Origin: Juglans regia
Lineage: Eukaryota; Streptophyta; Magnoliopsida; Fagales; Juglandaceae
Assembly: GCF_001411555.2 (NCBI RefSeq)
Contig: NC_049911.1
Coordinates: 1,116,001 to 1,180,000 of the forward strand
Length of the DNA stretch: 64,000 bases
Direction of reading: 5' to 3'
Position 1 is the first letter of the stretch. Each line of letters starts with the position of its first letter. Shown here piece by piece: positions 12,314-24,327 of the stretch. The notes under the pieces are model-generated. The model was given only the letters and a program-made list of their open reading frames with translations. It was not told the origin of the DNA and made no database searches. A program made the translations under genes and the position numbers.

Positions 12314-12524
12314 GGGCTGGTTTGGTTAAGAAAATCAAATTATCTCATCTTATATAATCATTATAATTTTTTCAAACTTTCACATAAAATATAATAAACA
12401 ATTCAATTTTTTCAAATTTTAAAATAAAAATAATATTATAATTTTATATTATAAAAATATTTTATTCAACTTTTAACAAAATATTTCATCTTATCTAATT
12501 TGAACTGTATAACCAAACGAGGCC
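12314..12524. mobile_element. Tourist-like MITE copy 2 (TSD TAA)
   Basis: Starts GGGCTGGTTTGGTTAAG and ends TATAACCAAACGAGGCC, near-perfect TIRs. Flanked by TAA at 12311-12313 and 12525-12527. The interior is AT-rich, 211 bp in all. Confidence 0.9.
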
Positions 12525-12598
12525 TAAGTGGTTGTTTGCAAATATTGGCATCAATATCTCGGGGTGCACATATTTTGAGAAGTCTTCATGAGCTGTTA

Positions 12599-12779
12599 GG
12601 ATAGTGAGATGAAATAAGATAATTTAAATAAAATATTATTATAATATTATTTTTTAATATTATTATCAGTTTAAGATTTAAATAAATCGAATTATTTATT
12701 ATATTTTGTATGAAAATTTTAAAAAATTATAGTAATAAAATAAAATGGATTGAAAATGTTGTTCAGTCCAAACGATTTC
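12599..12779. mobile_element. Tourist-like MITE copy 3 (TSD TTA)
   Basis: Starts GGATAGTGAGATGAAATAAG and ends CAGTCCAAACGATTTC, with TTA at 12596-12598 and 12780-12782. The interior is the same AT-rich block as copy 2 in inverse orientation. TIRs are eroded. Confidence 0.65.
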
Positions 12780-13490
12780 TTATAGTAATCAAGCTGTTTA
12801 TGATACTTATTGTGTTGACCAAAATCAAAACCAATTGATCAAGGTGGGTTTGCTTTTAGGCAATACTTAAATCAAAATCAAAATTAAAAAGAAACCAAAA
12901 AAATAAAAACTAAAGAAGAAGAACTGAAGAAGAAGAAGAGAAGAAAGAAGACGACAAGATAAGATAAGGCAGAGAACGAAAAATTCCACAAAAATCACAA
13001 GTAAACAGGATACTGCCGACCCGATACCTTCATAACAGCCTGTGTTAATTTCGTAGGTAGGTGTCGGTGTACATCCAGATATTTTCTTTTGGGATTAATA
13101 GAATAATATTACAGATTAAAAACAAAGGTTTCTTAATAAATGAAAAAATATTTAACTATATCGAACACTAAGTATTTGATATATCAATCATTTGTAAATA
13201 TATATAAACAAGAAAATTAAATTTTTTTTAGACCTATTCATTTCTTATTTCAGAAAATATTTGTTTTGAGTAGTTTGAAAATTATTTAGTTAGAATAATA
13301 AAAATTATATTTTTTCATTAATTTAAATTTTTAAGATAAATGGTAATTCTACATAATATAAAAGCATCATTATTCTTCAGTTTGAATCATAATTCTATAC
13401 TCTATCCCACCAATTAATATTGGGCCAATGTATTAAATAAGAATCTGGCCTACGCATGAGAAAATCAGTGTTAAAAATATAAGAAAAAAT

Positions 13491-13699
13491 CTACGCAACC
13501 TCCCATCTTCCACACACTACACATTTTTTAAATTTTATTATTTTTTTCTTTTATCAAATTTTTAATATATGAATAATGAATAGAAAAATAAAATTATTTT
13601 AAAAAGAATAAACTCAAAAAAAATTTAAAAAAAAATATTTAAAAATATTAAGATTTAAAAAAAAAATGTGGTGTGTGGAGGTTAGGGAGGTTGTGTAGC
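13491..13699. mobile_element. Foldback element with ~38-bp arms
   Basis: The left arm begins CTACGCAACCTCCCATCTTC. The right arm, read on the other strand, begins CTACACAACCTCCCTAACCT. Both arms then run into a CCACACAC...ACATTTTTT stretch and match over about 38 bases at roughly 85%. The middle is AT-rich. Weaker relatives with CACACACTATACATCACA and AATTGTGTAGGGTTACTC appear near 13735 and 17645. Confidence 0.7.
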
Positions 13700-14467
13700 A
13701 TTGCTCTATTATTTAACTTTACTACTCATTATCTTCACACACTATACATCACATTTTTTTTATCCTTTCATTTTTTTAATTCTATTTAATTTTGTTTATT
13801 CTTCCTAAACTAGTTGAATTATTCTATTTATCATCCATATACTATATATTTTATAAGAGAAAAAATAAATATAATATATGAGAATGAGAATGATGAATAT
13901 AATTTTTTTAAATAATAACATCTACTTCCTTTTATTAGTTTATATTTTTAAGACAAGATCTCGCATAACCGAAGCATAAAAAAAAAATAGTAATCGTAGT
14001 CTCGTAGATCTACGTGCACGTGATATCGTAACATCCATAAACCCTCGAATTAAATAATTATTAAGTTGGGAATATTAAATTTATTACCTTAGTTAAATAT
14101 TCTATAAAATTGTTGGTCTATTTTATTATAGATCTACGATATAATCAGATGAGTATTAATATACACAACATATTTTTACAATATATTTTATAACAATGTT
14201 TTAAGATAAAGATCTTTTTATAAAGTAATATTTTTTTTATAAAATATTTTACAAAATTACCTCTCACTTAATGCATTGTTGTAAAATATTGTGTATATAT
14301 CATTTTCCTAATCGGATAACCATCTATTCTCTTTAAGATGGTGTCCATGGTCCTGGTTGAATATTCATGACTTGTAAATATAAATAAATATTTGAATATA
14401 AAATGTACAATTATTTACGTAATTTGAGACTATCTCATCTCATTTTATCTCATATAATTATGATAAA

Positions 14468-14641
14468 TAATAGTTAAAGTTGTGAGTATGCAAGTATTGT
14501 ACAATCACTTTGAAAAAAATAAAAAAAATACGGGATCCACATGAAAATAAAATTATTTTTTTAATAGTAGACTCCACTCTTTTTCAAAGCGACTGCATAG
14601 TACTTGTAAACTCTACAACTGTATATAACATTACTCTATAA
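14468..14641. mobile_element. Palindromic short element, family B copy 1
   Basis: The left end GTTGTGAGTATGCAAGTATT and the right end, reversed, GTTGTAGAGTTTACAAGTAC are similar. Both lead into a CACTTTGAAAAA/TTTTTCAAAGCG stem. The middle carries the family hallmark AATAGTAGACTCCACTC. Copies are also at 19851-20025 and 24328-24495. Confidence 0.6.
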
Positions 14642-14802
14642 TTATTATAACTTTTACAAACTATCACACAAAATATAATAAACAATTAAATTTTTTTAAA
14701 TCTCAAAACAAAAATAATATTAAAAAATTATATCATAATAATATTTTATTCAATTTTTAATAAAATATCTTATATCATCTTATCTGAACTACGTGATTAA
14801 AT

Positions 14803-14990
14803 TAGGCTGACTAAGTCTCATTTGTTTTTATAAATCATCTCATCTCATTTAATGATTATAATTTTTTTAAATATTTATATGAAATATAATAAATAATTTA
14901 ATTTTTTTAAATATAAAAATAAAAATTATATTATAAATTTATATTATAATAATATTCTATTCAACCTTCAATTCTTCTTAAAAGAGGGGA
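14803..14990. mobile_element. Truncated Tourist-like MITE-type block
   Basis: TCTCATTTGTTTTTATAAAT followed by CATCTCATCTCATTTAATGA and the usual AT-rich interior ending in ATATTCTATTCAACCTTCAA. It matches the inside of the copies at 12314 and 19625, but a clean right TIR and TSD are not visible. Confidence 0.45.
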
Positions 14991-16500
14991 GGCCTTCGGT
15001 TATATATAATTCATTATATATTGAGTTTGAATACAATGATTCTTTCACTTTCAGAAGTTCAATCATCCTCTAATGTTGCCTCTCTTTCCTTTTCAAATTA
15101 ATTATTTATGTCTCATCTTCAATTAGTTTTGTCTGGTTTTTTTTATGTCCTGTTTTAGTTTTAAGTCAATGTCCATTTCTTGGCACATCCCTTATATTTT
15201 AATCTCTTCCATTAACAAAATTTGTGTAATGTTTGAAAATATACTAATTTGAGTTATTTTATTATTAAATTGATGTGTAAAATAAAATATATCATCAATG
15301 GACGGACATGATTGAAATAGAAAGGTTTGAACGAAATAAGAATGGATTTCAGATCAAAAATTTTGAATGTCCTTTTATTTTTTCATGAACCCTTTTATAT
15401 AAACATTCAAATAATAAGTTTAATAATACAATAAGTCGAAATGTATTATCCACGTCTATTTATGAGTTGAATTTTTTCATTAACTTAATTGATAATAAAT
15501 TTTAAACTAACACGACACCTCAAGTGATCCACGTGTCTTGTCGGAGGAGTTTATCCATGCCTTGAAATATTTGCATTAGCGACTGCATGCAGAACGAAAT
15601 CGGTCCATGTCGGTAGACATGAGTGGACACCCTTAATTCATATGACATTTATGAATGAATAAGCACCGACACGTAAGAGCAAGGTACGTATCGTGATACA
15701 CGCGTCATTTTTTTATTCCACTTCAAGCGATTATTCATGCAAAGCGACAAACACCCTTATTTCTTCAAGAGAAATAATATTAATTATAAGATAAGACCTA
15801 ACATTGATCCAAAAGTTTAGGAGATATTAATTTGATTAAATTTTTTAATTTTTAGAATTATAATATTTCACTAGAATATGACGATTTCAACGGTTCACTA
15901 TATCGATATTGATTTAATGATAATCTTTTTTCTTTTGACGATTTTATTTATCTATCAGTATTCAATAATTTAATACTATACATATACATCATACTTTAAT
16001 GTAACTGTCTTCTTTGTGACTTGAATCCATAGCATGATTCCTATCCTGATATCAATAGTTAAAGATTCGATTATTAATACAAAAATTCTAAGAATATTAA
16101 ATATTAATTTAGATAAACTTTTAAACTTCACATCATAGCATAAGGAAAGTTCTATTTCATTCGGGACACGAATACAGTTTTAATATGACAAAACATTAGC
16201 ATGTGTTGGCAAAACAAAAGGAATGGAAACCACTTTGAATGTTAGGTTTTAGTTTGGTTTGAAAGTCAGGTATCCTCAACGTACGCCAAACCAAACATGT
16301 TTTTAATTTTCTTCTACTTACCAGTCCAACAGTAGTAATATCCATGAATGCATGCATGCTAAAAAGATTCCAGCTGGAAAATCTTCATGGATCCCTTACT
16401 CCTTAGCCGATAAGTATTCTTTCTCCTAGCTAGCCTCCCAGATCAGGAAAAGATAAACAAAACAAAACAAAAAAAAAAAAAACTAAAAACATTATATATA
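14991..16500. other. AT-rich spacer, no gene seen
   Basis: No coding potential is seen on either strand. The last few hundred bases are the presumed promoter of the second microprotein gene. Confidence 0.5.
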
Positions 16501-16540
16501 TATTTAGTACTGCATGTCTCTCTGCCTTGAAAGTAATCTC

Positions 16541-16547
16541 TATAAAG
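16541..16547 (+). promoter_or_regulatory. TATA box of second Gly/Pro-Cys microprotein gene
   Basis: TATAAAG in the context CTCTATAAAGAGGAC, 103 bases before the ATG at 16644. It mirrors the TATA position of the first gene. Confidence 0.6.
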
Positions 16548-16643
16548 AGGACTACAGGTTTAGCTCATTTTAAGCGCATTGCAAGCTCGGTATTGAAAGA
16601 AGTTGGCACCTTTAAGCATACTCAGGAGATCAGAGCGAGAGAG

Positions 16644-16911
16644 ATGCCTCCACCACGGGGAGGGCCGGGAGGGCCTGGAGGGCCGGGATGCCCTGGCTGT
16701 GGTTGCTTTGATTTTCTCTGCGGTGGTATATGCCGCCTTTTATCATCCTGGTAATTAGTTTTCTTCTCTGTTGATGAGTTTGTCTTTTTTTTTTTTTTTT
16801 GGTTATTTCTCAAACCATCTAAGTACCTAAAAAAAAACAGCAGAAATAGACCAATATCAACGAGACTAGAACTTTGATCAAGAACACAAATAATTCTATC
16901 TTGTCTTTTCT

Positions 16912-16948
<37 letters not shown>

Positions 16949-17082
16949 ACAGCTTCTACGTGCTGTGCTGCTGCTGCATCTTTGAGAACTGCTGTGGACC
17001 CTTATTTGGTGGCCCTGGTGGTCCTGGTGGTGGCCATGGTGGTCCTGGTGGTGGCCATGGTGGTGGACCCCCAAGGTTCTGA
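16644..17082 (+). CDS. 78-aa Gly/Pro-rich CYSTM-like microprotein (gene B, 2 exons)
   Basis: Exons 16644-16750 and 16953-17082, 202-bp intron. Exon 1 is 107 nt, exactly as in the gene at 11080, and the intron again splits the Cys36 codon TG|C. Residues 1-18 are MPPPRGGPGGPGGPGCPG. A cysteine-rich linker CGCFDFLCGGIC follows, which gene A lacks. The core is CFYVLCCCCIFENC at residues 36-49, with the same C-x4-CCC-x5-C spacing, then a Gly-rich tail with two GGPGGGH repeats ending PPRF. The open frame continues upstream to 16527 without an ATG, so 16644 is the start. The acceptor AG at 16951 is preceded by a run of about 21 A's, which is unusual. Tandem paralogue of the 65-aa gene 5.5 kb upstream. 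Function unknown; a stress-related membrane microprotein is a guess from the CYSTM-like core. Confidence 0.8.
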
Positions 17083-17138
17083 TGATCAGCTAATTCCCAT
17101 TACCTTGTTGTAAATTATAATACCATGCATGAGGAGAG

Positions 17139-17144
17139 AATAAA
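17139..17144 (+). terminator. Poly(A) signal AATAAA of microprotein gene B
   Basis: AATAAA 57 bases after the stop codon, in the context GAGAATAAAAAG. Confidence 0.5.
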
Positions 17145-17886
17145 AAGTTAAGCTGAGCTGATCTAATTATGTGGTTGTACTAGTTTTTTTTTTTTTTTTT
17201 TTTTATCAATGTATTCAGTATTCATCTCTGGTTGGTGGTTGGGAATGTGAGAAAAACAGTGCCAATACCAGTTAGTTTTGGGCTCTGGTTTGAGACTAAA
17301 CTCAGTACACTCTGTTTATTGGCAATTATTTGGAGAAGTACACTGACCATATTGCTTGGAAATCATTTGCATTTTCCCTAGTTTTGTAGTAGTTTAATTC
17401 TTGGCAAAAAGGAAAAATAGAAAACTAAAACAGAGAAAGATTTGTGTTTTGTTCACTGTTTTGCATGTCAAGAAAAAATATACGTAATCTCTTATTATTC
17501 ACATAATTTTTATATATTATTTTTTTTTAATTTTTTTTCTTTTATCAAATATTTAATATATAAATAATAAATAAATAAATTATATTAATTCAAAAAAATT
17601 TTAAAAATTTTAAAAAATATATAATATATAAAAATTAAAAAAATTGTGTAGGGTTACTCAATTCTTAAATTATAAAAAAATAATTTTAAATATCATATAT
17701 AATTAATGCAGTTCAGCCACCACTGGTGGCAAAATTTATGGTGTAAACAGCAGTATATATCTGTCTTGGGATCACAACCAATTTTAAAGCTCATCTAAAA
17801 CCATGTGCAATTCCTTAATTTTTTTAATATTTGGTTAAGGGAATTAAAGTAGATGGTATGCAGAACGTGCTTCTTCAAAACAATTA

Positions 17887-18019
17887 GGGCCCGTTTGGTC
17901 ATAACACTCAATTATTATTTATTATTTTATAATTATTTTCACTTATTTATTATTTTATTATTATTTTTTTACTATTATTTACCAAATATTGAAAATTACC
18001 TCACTATCCAAACGCGATC
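17887..18019. mobile_element. Tourist-like MITE copy 5
   Basis: Starts GGGCCCGTTTGGTCATAAC and ends ATCCAAACGCGATC. It is preceded by TTA and followed by TAA, so the TSD is imperfect. Short, 133 bp, AT-rich interior. Confidence 0.65.
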
Positions 18020-18090
18020 TAAATTTTTACTCGCTGTTCCAAGATATATGCCCGGTGTGGTACTAGAAATGCAAGAATCCTGGCCATTAA

Positions 18091-18268
18091 GGCTCGTTTG
18101 AATGATGAGGTAAGATAGTTTTAGATGAGTCGAGTAAAATATTATTTTTTAATATTATTATTATTATTTTAAAATTAAAAAAATATAAATTATTTATTAT
18201 ATTTTGTTTAAGAATTTAAAAAAATCGTAATGACGAGATGAGTTTAAATGAGTTCAGAGTACTCAATC
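18091..18268. mobile_element. Tourist-like MITE copy 6 (right end eroded)
   Basis: TAA followed by GGCTCGTTTGAATGATGAGG and the usual AT-rich interior. The right end near GAGTTTAAATGAGTTCAGAG lacks a clear TIR. Confidence 0.55.
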
Positions 18269-18317
18269 ATCTTATTTTTAAAGGAAAATGCTAGTATGAC
18301 TCAAATATGCCCACTCA

Positions 18318-18781
18318 TATTGGAGGGGATAAAATATATCAAGCCCATAATGGGCCTCTAAGCTCATAATATCCAAGAGGAGGATTCATCTGGAAGGAAT
18401 AAAGAGAGAAAGAATGAGGGGATAAAAGGCTAAAGAAGAAAAATGGTATTAGGAGAATAATGAATATGTGACGTAGAGAAGAGAATATGAGATATAAAAC
18501 AAGGGAGGAGCAGAGGATAAAGAGGGCTTCTAGATGACTTTTAGGGCGGATGGACTTCGACTCCTCCCATAACTTCTTCAGCCCCACGACAAGAACTCCA
18601 ACGACAAGATCTCCACTAGAAAATAGAGTTTCTATTTCTATTGTATAATGAGGATAAGAGATCATGAGAGATTGTAAAATAATCATATTATAGTGAATTT
18701 TTCCTTCTGCAAACTCCTGTTGATGTAAGCATTATGCCAAACCACGTACAGTCGTACCAGATCACCGTTGGGGGCTCTACA
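18318..18781 (+). mobile_element. Probable copia-type LTR remnant
   Basis: Begins TATTGGAGGGGATAAAATAT and contains GATTGTAAAATAATCATATT. It ends with GTTGATGTAAGCATTATGCC, AAACCACGTACAGTCG and GGGGGCTCTACA, a layout typical of Ty1/copia LTR R-U5 regions. I found no matching target-site duplication and no internal coding sequence, so solo LTR versus fragment is open. Confidence 0.4.
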
Positions 18782-19624
18782 CTATACCAATTAAGGCCCG
18801 AATAGACGCATCGCTATTTTTATGCGTTAACACTTAACACATTTTATTTTTTTAATAGTTAAGAAAATGACTATTAATTAATTTTTTTAAATGATAAAAG
18901 ATGTTTAAAAATACTTAAAAGAAAAAGAAAAAGAAATTATTTACATTGGTATGCATATTTGAGGTGGATATTTAGTATGCAACCTAGCATTGTCTATTCT
19001 TAAATTCGTGCCTATTGTTCCTACTCCAATATAATCTTCGTATGTTTGGAAAAATATTATATTTATTTTTCGAACTTGGAAGTACCTATTCAAGAGACTT
19101 TCATGATAGAAAAATTATATTTATAATCCTCACTTAGAGACCGTATGTGCAAGCTATTTATTAAATAAAAAAAATATTATTTTAGAAGAAATAATTTTAT
19201 AATTTTAAAAATAAAATTGACTAAACTTATATTACAATCCCTAAATAAAAATTATACCTGGCATTGTTCTCCATAACATGATCAAGTGAACCAATCCTAG
19301 TAATTACTACTGATTGCTAGAAGAGACGTGGGCTTTAAAGCCTATCACAAAACCTTACAACAGGTAGACCCTTTTCGGCCCAATAAGTAACCCAGCTCAG
19401 AAATTGTGATAATAGACTTCTAAACTTAACAAGGTGGCCTTCTCACGATTGAAGGAGTGTTATCGACTTTTCACTGTCTAATTATCGGACAGATAAGATG
19501 TTATAATGGTCACGTCTAACCACCAATTACTTCTTCCTATCCTTATGATTCAAAAAAAAAAAAAAAGATGGCCTTGTTAAAAGATTGTCATGCTTCGATG
19601 TTGTAACACAATTTTAGAGATTAA

Positions 19625-19838
19625 GGTTTCGTTTGATATAGAAACATTTTTATCTCATTTTATTTCATCTTATTATTATAATTTTTCTAAATTTATATAT
19701 AAAATATAATAAACAATTTAAAATTTTCAAATCTTAAAACAATAATAATATTAAAAAATAATATTATAACAATATTTTATTCAATTTTCAATTTTTATCT
19801 AAAACAATCTCATCCCATCTTACTATCTAAACGGACCC
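19625..19838. mobile_element. Tourist-like MITE copy 7 (TSD TAA)
   Basis: Starts GGTTTCGTTTGATATAG and ends TATCTAAACGGACCC. TAA flanks at 19622-19624 and 19839-19841. 214 bp. Confidence 0.85.
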
Positions 19839-19850
19839 TAAATTTTAATG

Positions 19851-20025
19851 AGTAATATTACATACAATCGTGGAATAAGTAAATGCCGTATAGTCATTTT
19901 GAAAAATAGTGAGGTCTACTATTAAAAAATTAATTTATTTTCATATGAATCTCATATTTATTCACTTTTTTTAAAATAACTGTACGGTACTTACACACTC
20001 ACGACTGCAAATATTTTGTCTCAAT
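19851..20025. mobile_element. Palindromic short element, family B copy 2
   Basis: GAGTAATATTACATACAATC on the left; GTACTTACACACTCACGACT and GCAAATATTTTGTCTC on the right. The middle has AGTGAGGTCTACTATTAAAA and CATTTTGAAAAA, shared with the copies at 14468 and 24328. Confidence 0.6.
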
Positions 20026-20890
20026 CTTAATAGATAAAAGATATAATGTGTCGAATTTGATAGTTTAGACGCTAAAAAATATGAAATTTAAAATAAAAGC
20101 AAACAATAATATTCAAATTCTAAAGAACAAGTCATATATGTTCCAACTTGTTTAGGGTATTATTGAGAAGTTTATTCCATTAATAACTGGATTGAACACC
20201 AGCAAACAGATCAAAACTATTCATTTAAAAAAAAAAAAAAGATCAAAACTAATTTTAGATAGAAGATTATGCAAAAGTAAGCATACATATACATTCTGAT
20301 TCAGACAAGACAAGTAGCAGATTTTGAGGACTTTATACTTTCTGAAACCTTTGATATTCTTAATTAAAACGTGTCAAGAGACTAGAAGTTGAAAGTTGAA
20401 GAGAAGCACCAACTATTCCTCAATCTTGACTACTTTATTATATTCCCAAAAAAAAAATAAAAATTGAAAAACCTAAAGCATCATCTTTTAAAATATCTCT
20501 GTCATGCGGATGCTGTGGAATCTGTCAAAGGAAAATATGGATAATTATAGGTTTATTATTTTTTATTATTTTTTTTAATTTTTTTTATTTAATAGTTAAG
20601 AAAGTGATTATTAGTGAAATTTTATATTTTTTTAATTTTTTTAATGATTAAAAATATTTACAAATAATAATAAAAATAAATAAAAATTTTAAATAATAAA
20701 GAAGCGTTAGTAAGTATTAATAGAATCACTTTGATATATTGTTAAAAAAAAAATTACTTTTATATATAGCAATCAATTCGATTCATCAGAATAAAATATT
20801 AATAGAATCTGACTCATCGACTTCACCTCACAAGTAAAAGCATCCCTGCACAAAATACAAAGAAAGCAATAAACAAACAACTAGAACTTA

Positions 20891-21269
20891 GGCATCATTT
20901 GGTTACACCACATTTGATTAAATGATGAAACGAGAAAAAATAAAAAATTTATAAATAGTAACGAGATAATTTATAAATAATAGTAAAATAATTTGAGTTA
21001 AGATATTTATTAAATTTTTGGAAAGGAAAAGAAAAAAAAAATTGAATAAAAATATTATAAAGTTAAACAATGGTTAGAATATAATTTTTATTTTGAAATT
21101 TAAAAAAGTTAAATAATTTTTGTATTTTCTTTATAAGTTTCAGAAAGTTCTAATGATTAGGTAATAATTAGATGAAAAAATTAAAAAATATTTACCTTTG
21201 AATACTTTTTGAATTCAAAATGAAATGAGATAAGATAGATTGAGACTATCTATAAAATTAAACGGGACC
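20891..21269. mobile_element. Tourist-like MITE copy 8 (TSD TTA)
   Basis: Starts GGCATCATTTGGTTACACC and ends AAAATTAAACGGGACC. TTA flanks at 20888-20890 and 21270-21272. 379 bp, AT-rich. Confidence 0.8.
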
Positions 21270-21399
21270 TTATAATGCAAACTTACCGTACTAGTCTCTA
21301 TCACGTATACTTTTTCAATTAGTCAGCATGATAAACGGAAGTTGACAGGAATATTATCTTTCCAGAATATTATTATTCATGTCAGACTATTGTACATAT

Positions 21400-21645
21400 T
21401 AGTTTACGCATCCTGTACTGTGTTAGTTTGTTTTTAATGTCGGCTGATACTGTTCTTATTTTTAGTGTCGGCTGGTATTGTTCATGTATTATTAGAATTA
21501 TTGTATTGTACTATTCTAATACTTATATAAAGGAGTTTCTGAAGGAATAATGACATTCAGAATTCATGATCTGAAATCGATATAAAATATATTTTTAACT
21601 ATTTTTTTTTTTTTTTTTTCATCACGTGAATATCTAGTTTTTATC
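21400..21645 (+). mobile_element. Possible copia-type LTR piece
   Basis: Contains two GTCGGCTGRTAYTGTTC repeats, a TATA box in CTTATATAAAGGAGTTTC at 21521-21540 and GAATAATGACATTCAGAATT, the usual U3/R layout of plant copia LTRs. It is followed by TTTTATCAGATTGG, which resembles a decayed initiator-tRNA-Met primer site. No gag/pol follows. Confidence 0.4.
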
Positions 21646-22261
21646 AGATTGGGGGCAATGCAGCAGCAGTTGGAGAGCAGTTTTGAGGAGTACGTTGGGG
21701 TAATGTTCTTCAGCGGATGACTTGACGAGAAAGCAAAGGCATCCCAGTAGATAAATACTAAGAAGTAGGGTTCCTTAAACCATACAACATCTTCGCATGC
21801 CAGTCAGCAATTACCTTAATTGGCTGCTACTCATGCTATATGCCAGCTGAAACTACATTTCCTGCGATGTCATGATCATATGTAACCAAAATACATACGT
21901 ACGTACCTGATCATGTAGCCAAAATACAATCACCATGACTATAAAATTATAAAAATTATATTTAAAAGGAATGTGCGAATATTACAAGCATTATCCATCA
22001 AATTATTATTCATTTACACGAATACAAACATAAGCTTATTTTATATCGATCGTGGGATGATTGATTGAGTATTGGAGTCAAGGCTGTGGAGTGTAGAGTA
22101 GCTTTCGCAATTGAGTCTTGCGTGTTTCAACACTACTTATCAGAACAGCACTACTGATCTTATTTGTTTAGATAAAACATATTATTCCTATTAAAATATT
22201 TGACTTTCTTGAACTGAGACCAACTAGTTTCTTAATTGGTCGGATCCAAATAAAAAACCTT

Positions 22262-22750
22262 AGGGGTGGATAGCGGGGGCCCGTATCTCGCTAGTCCGTC
22301 CCTGTCCGCCCTGCAGGATGAAGGACTAGCGGGGGGCAGGATGACCCTAGCAGGGCCCCGCCCCCCACTCTGCTTTACATATATAATTTTTTTTTATATT
22401 TATATATATATAAATAAATATATTATATATAGATATATATAAATTTATTAAAGACTTGAAATTCTATTAAGTTACACATTGTTTAAGTATGACAATTGTA
22501 TTAGTTTTGCCTCTTATATAAAAGTTGACCTACGAGCTCCAAACAATCCAAAATATAATTTTAATAAACTTAAAATTTTTTTGTATTTATAAATTTAAAT
22601 TATATTATAATTTAAATTTTAAAAAATATTTTTAGATCAAAAATTATTTTTTTAAACCTAATGGATTAGCCTGCAAGGGAAGCGGGCAGATGGAATTTTT
22701 GACCCCACCCCAGTTCCAAAAAATCCCTAAAAAACCTTACACCCCTGGCA
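22262..22750. mobile_element. GC-ended non-autonomous element, copy 1
   Basis: Begins TTAGGGGTGGATAGCGGGGG and ends CAAAAAATCCCTAAAAAACC then TTACACCCCTGG. The GC-rich ends (CTAGCAGGGCCCCGCCCCCC; GGAAGCGGGCAGATGG) flank a pure AT core. The same end signature occurs at 24517-25095. No open frame of note. Confidence 0.55.
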
Positions 22751-23008
22751 GCGGCCGATAAGGACCAAGTTAGAGAGAGAGTGTGTGTAAACTGTAATAT
22801 ATGGAACAACCTATTATGGTACAATAATGTTATGAAAAATATATGGAAGTAGCAAAAGAGAATTATTGGAACGTACCAATTATAGAACATGCTAAAGAAT
22901 CTTTATGGCCCTTACTACTATACATTAAATTCCATTCAATCCTCTATTAATTGATAATAATCCAAACATCATGATTGCATGTCCCAAATTGTTTTTATTT
23001 TGTAGCGA

Positions 23009-23560
23009 ATCTTTTTTTTTTTTTTTGAAAAGAAAGCTTAAGAGCTTGTTCCATTAAATCAGATCTGAAATACATAGAGGAATATCCTCCATAGTAACAA
23101 TTACATCAGAAATGAATAAAGCATCTTGTGCCAAAACATGAGCCATCACATTTCCACTTCTTTTGATATGAGTAACATTCCAAGATTCGAAATTACTAAG
23201 TTTCATCTTAGCTTCAGAGACGTACATGTCAAAGCTGGACAGTTGATCTTCCTCTTGCTTCAAAGCTTGGACTGTTTGAAGAGAATCTCCTTCGAAGATA
23301 GTCTTTGTTAAACCGAGATCCAGTGCAAAATTCACTGCTAAGAGAGCCCCAAAAGCTTCAGCCAGAGCAGGGAGGGGAAGGAGGCTTTGTTTTCTTCTCA
23401 TGGTTGCTATTATTCTTCCTTCACAATCTCTAACTACTATGCCAATACCAACTTTAGCTCGGATTTTGTCCACAGCTGCATCTCAATTAAGCTTGTAAAA
23501 AAGAAAAGGAGGTGGTTGCCAAATAACTGAATTGCTGTTATCAGAGATAAGTCTACCAGG
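23009..23560 (-). mobile_element. LINE 3' fragment with RNase H domain
   Basis: On the minus strand a 139-codon frame (23054-23473) encodes a plant RNase H-like domain: VGIGIVVRDCEGRIIATM, then LAEAFGALLAVNFALDLGL, FEGDSLQTVQAL and IKRSGNVMAHVLAQDAL. The expected acidic and His residues are partly kept (D in RDCEGR, E in AEAFGA, D in EGDS). A T-run at 23009-23026 on the plus strand is its A-tail. Upstream parts of the LINE are missing. Confidence 0.8.
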
Positions 23561-23596
23561 AATCTTAATCATGTTTTTAGTTCTCATATATCTATA

Positions 23597-23817
23597 TTTA
23601 TGTCTTGTTTATTTTTAGAAATGATATGAGATGAGACAAGACGAGATTAAAGTTATAAAATTAAATAAAATATTATTAGAATATATTTTTTAATATTATT
23701 TTTATTTTTAAATTTTAAAAAATTAAATTATTTATTTTATTTTATATAAAAATTTAAAAATATTATAATAATAAGACGATAGATTTTCAAAATTTTAATC
23801 TTAAAAACAAACCCGCC
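23597..23817. mobile_element. Eroded Tourist-like MITE copy 9
   Basis: TCTTGTTTATTTTTAGAAAT followed by GATGAGACAAGACGAG and the usual AT-rich interior, ending AAAAACAAACCCGCC before TAA. The left TIR and TSD are degraded. Confidence 0.5.
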
Positions 23818-24327
23818 TAATTGATCATTTCAAGTTGCAAAAGTTCATTTTGCACACTCTTACCCATACTTTTTCAATGCCAGACAACTTGAGTGTTGTG
23901 AGCAATCTATTCATAGATCTTGACCCTCCTCTCATTACTATATAAGTATAGAACATGGAGTTGTTTTCCACGAATCGTTGTTCGTGTTTTGTTTAGATAT
24001 TTTGACAACATTATATTTTGGCTCTCTCGAACATTGTTACACGTGTAGAATAGTAATACGATAAACAAATCGAAACGGTTCTACTTGAGATGTTTCAAAT
24101 AGAAACTCAATTTGGTAATCTTATCATCATCAATAATTGTGCTTATATCATAATGAATTCTTTAAGTGGATAGAGTTTTATTTCAATTTTGATTGTAAAA
24201 CTAAGAAAAATGAAAATGATTTGTGCTCGCGTATGATTTGTAAGTTCCGTACAGTATATTTGAAAAACTGTAGATCGCATTTTTGTTATAATTTTGTCAT
24301 TTTGAAGTCTATAATTTTTAAACTATA

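Noticed and set aside
16622..17074. 150-codon His/Gly-rich open frame on the minus strand
   Set aside because: It is the antisense shadow of the spliced microprotein gene and runs through its intron homopolymers; no independent start context or homology.
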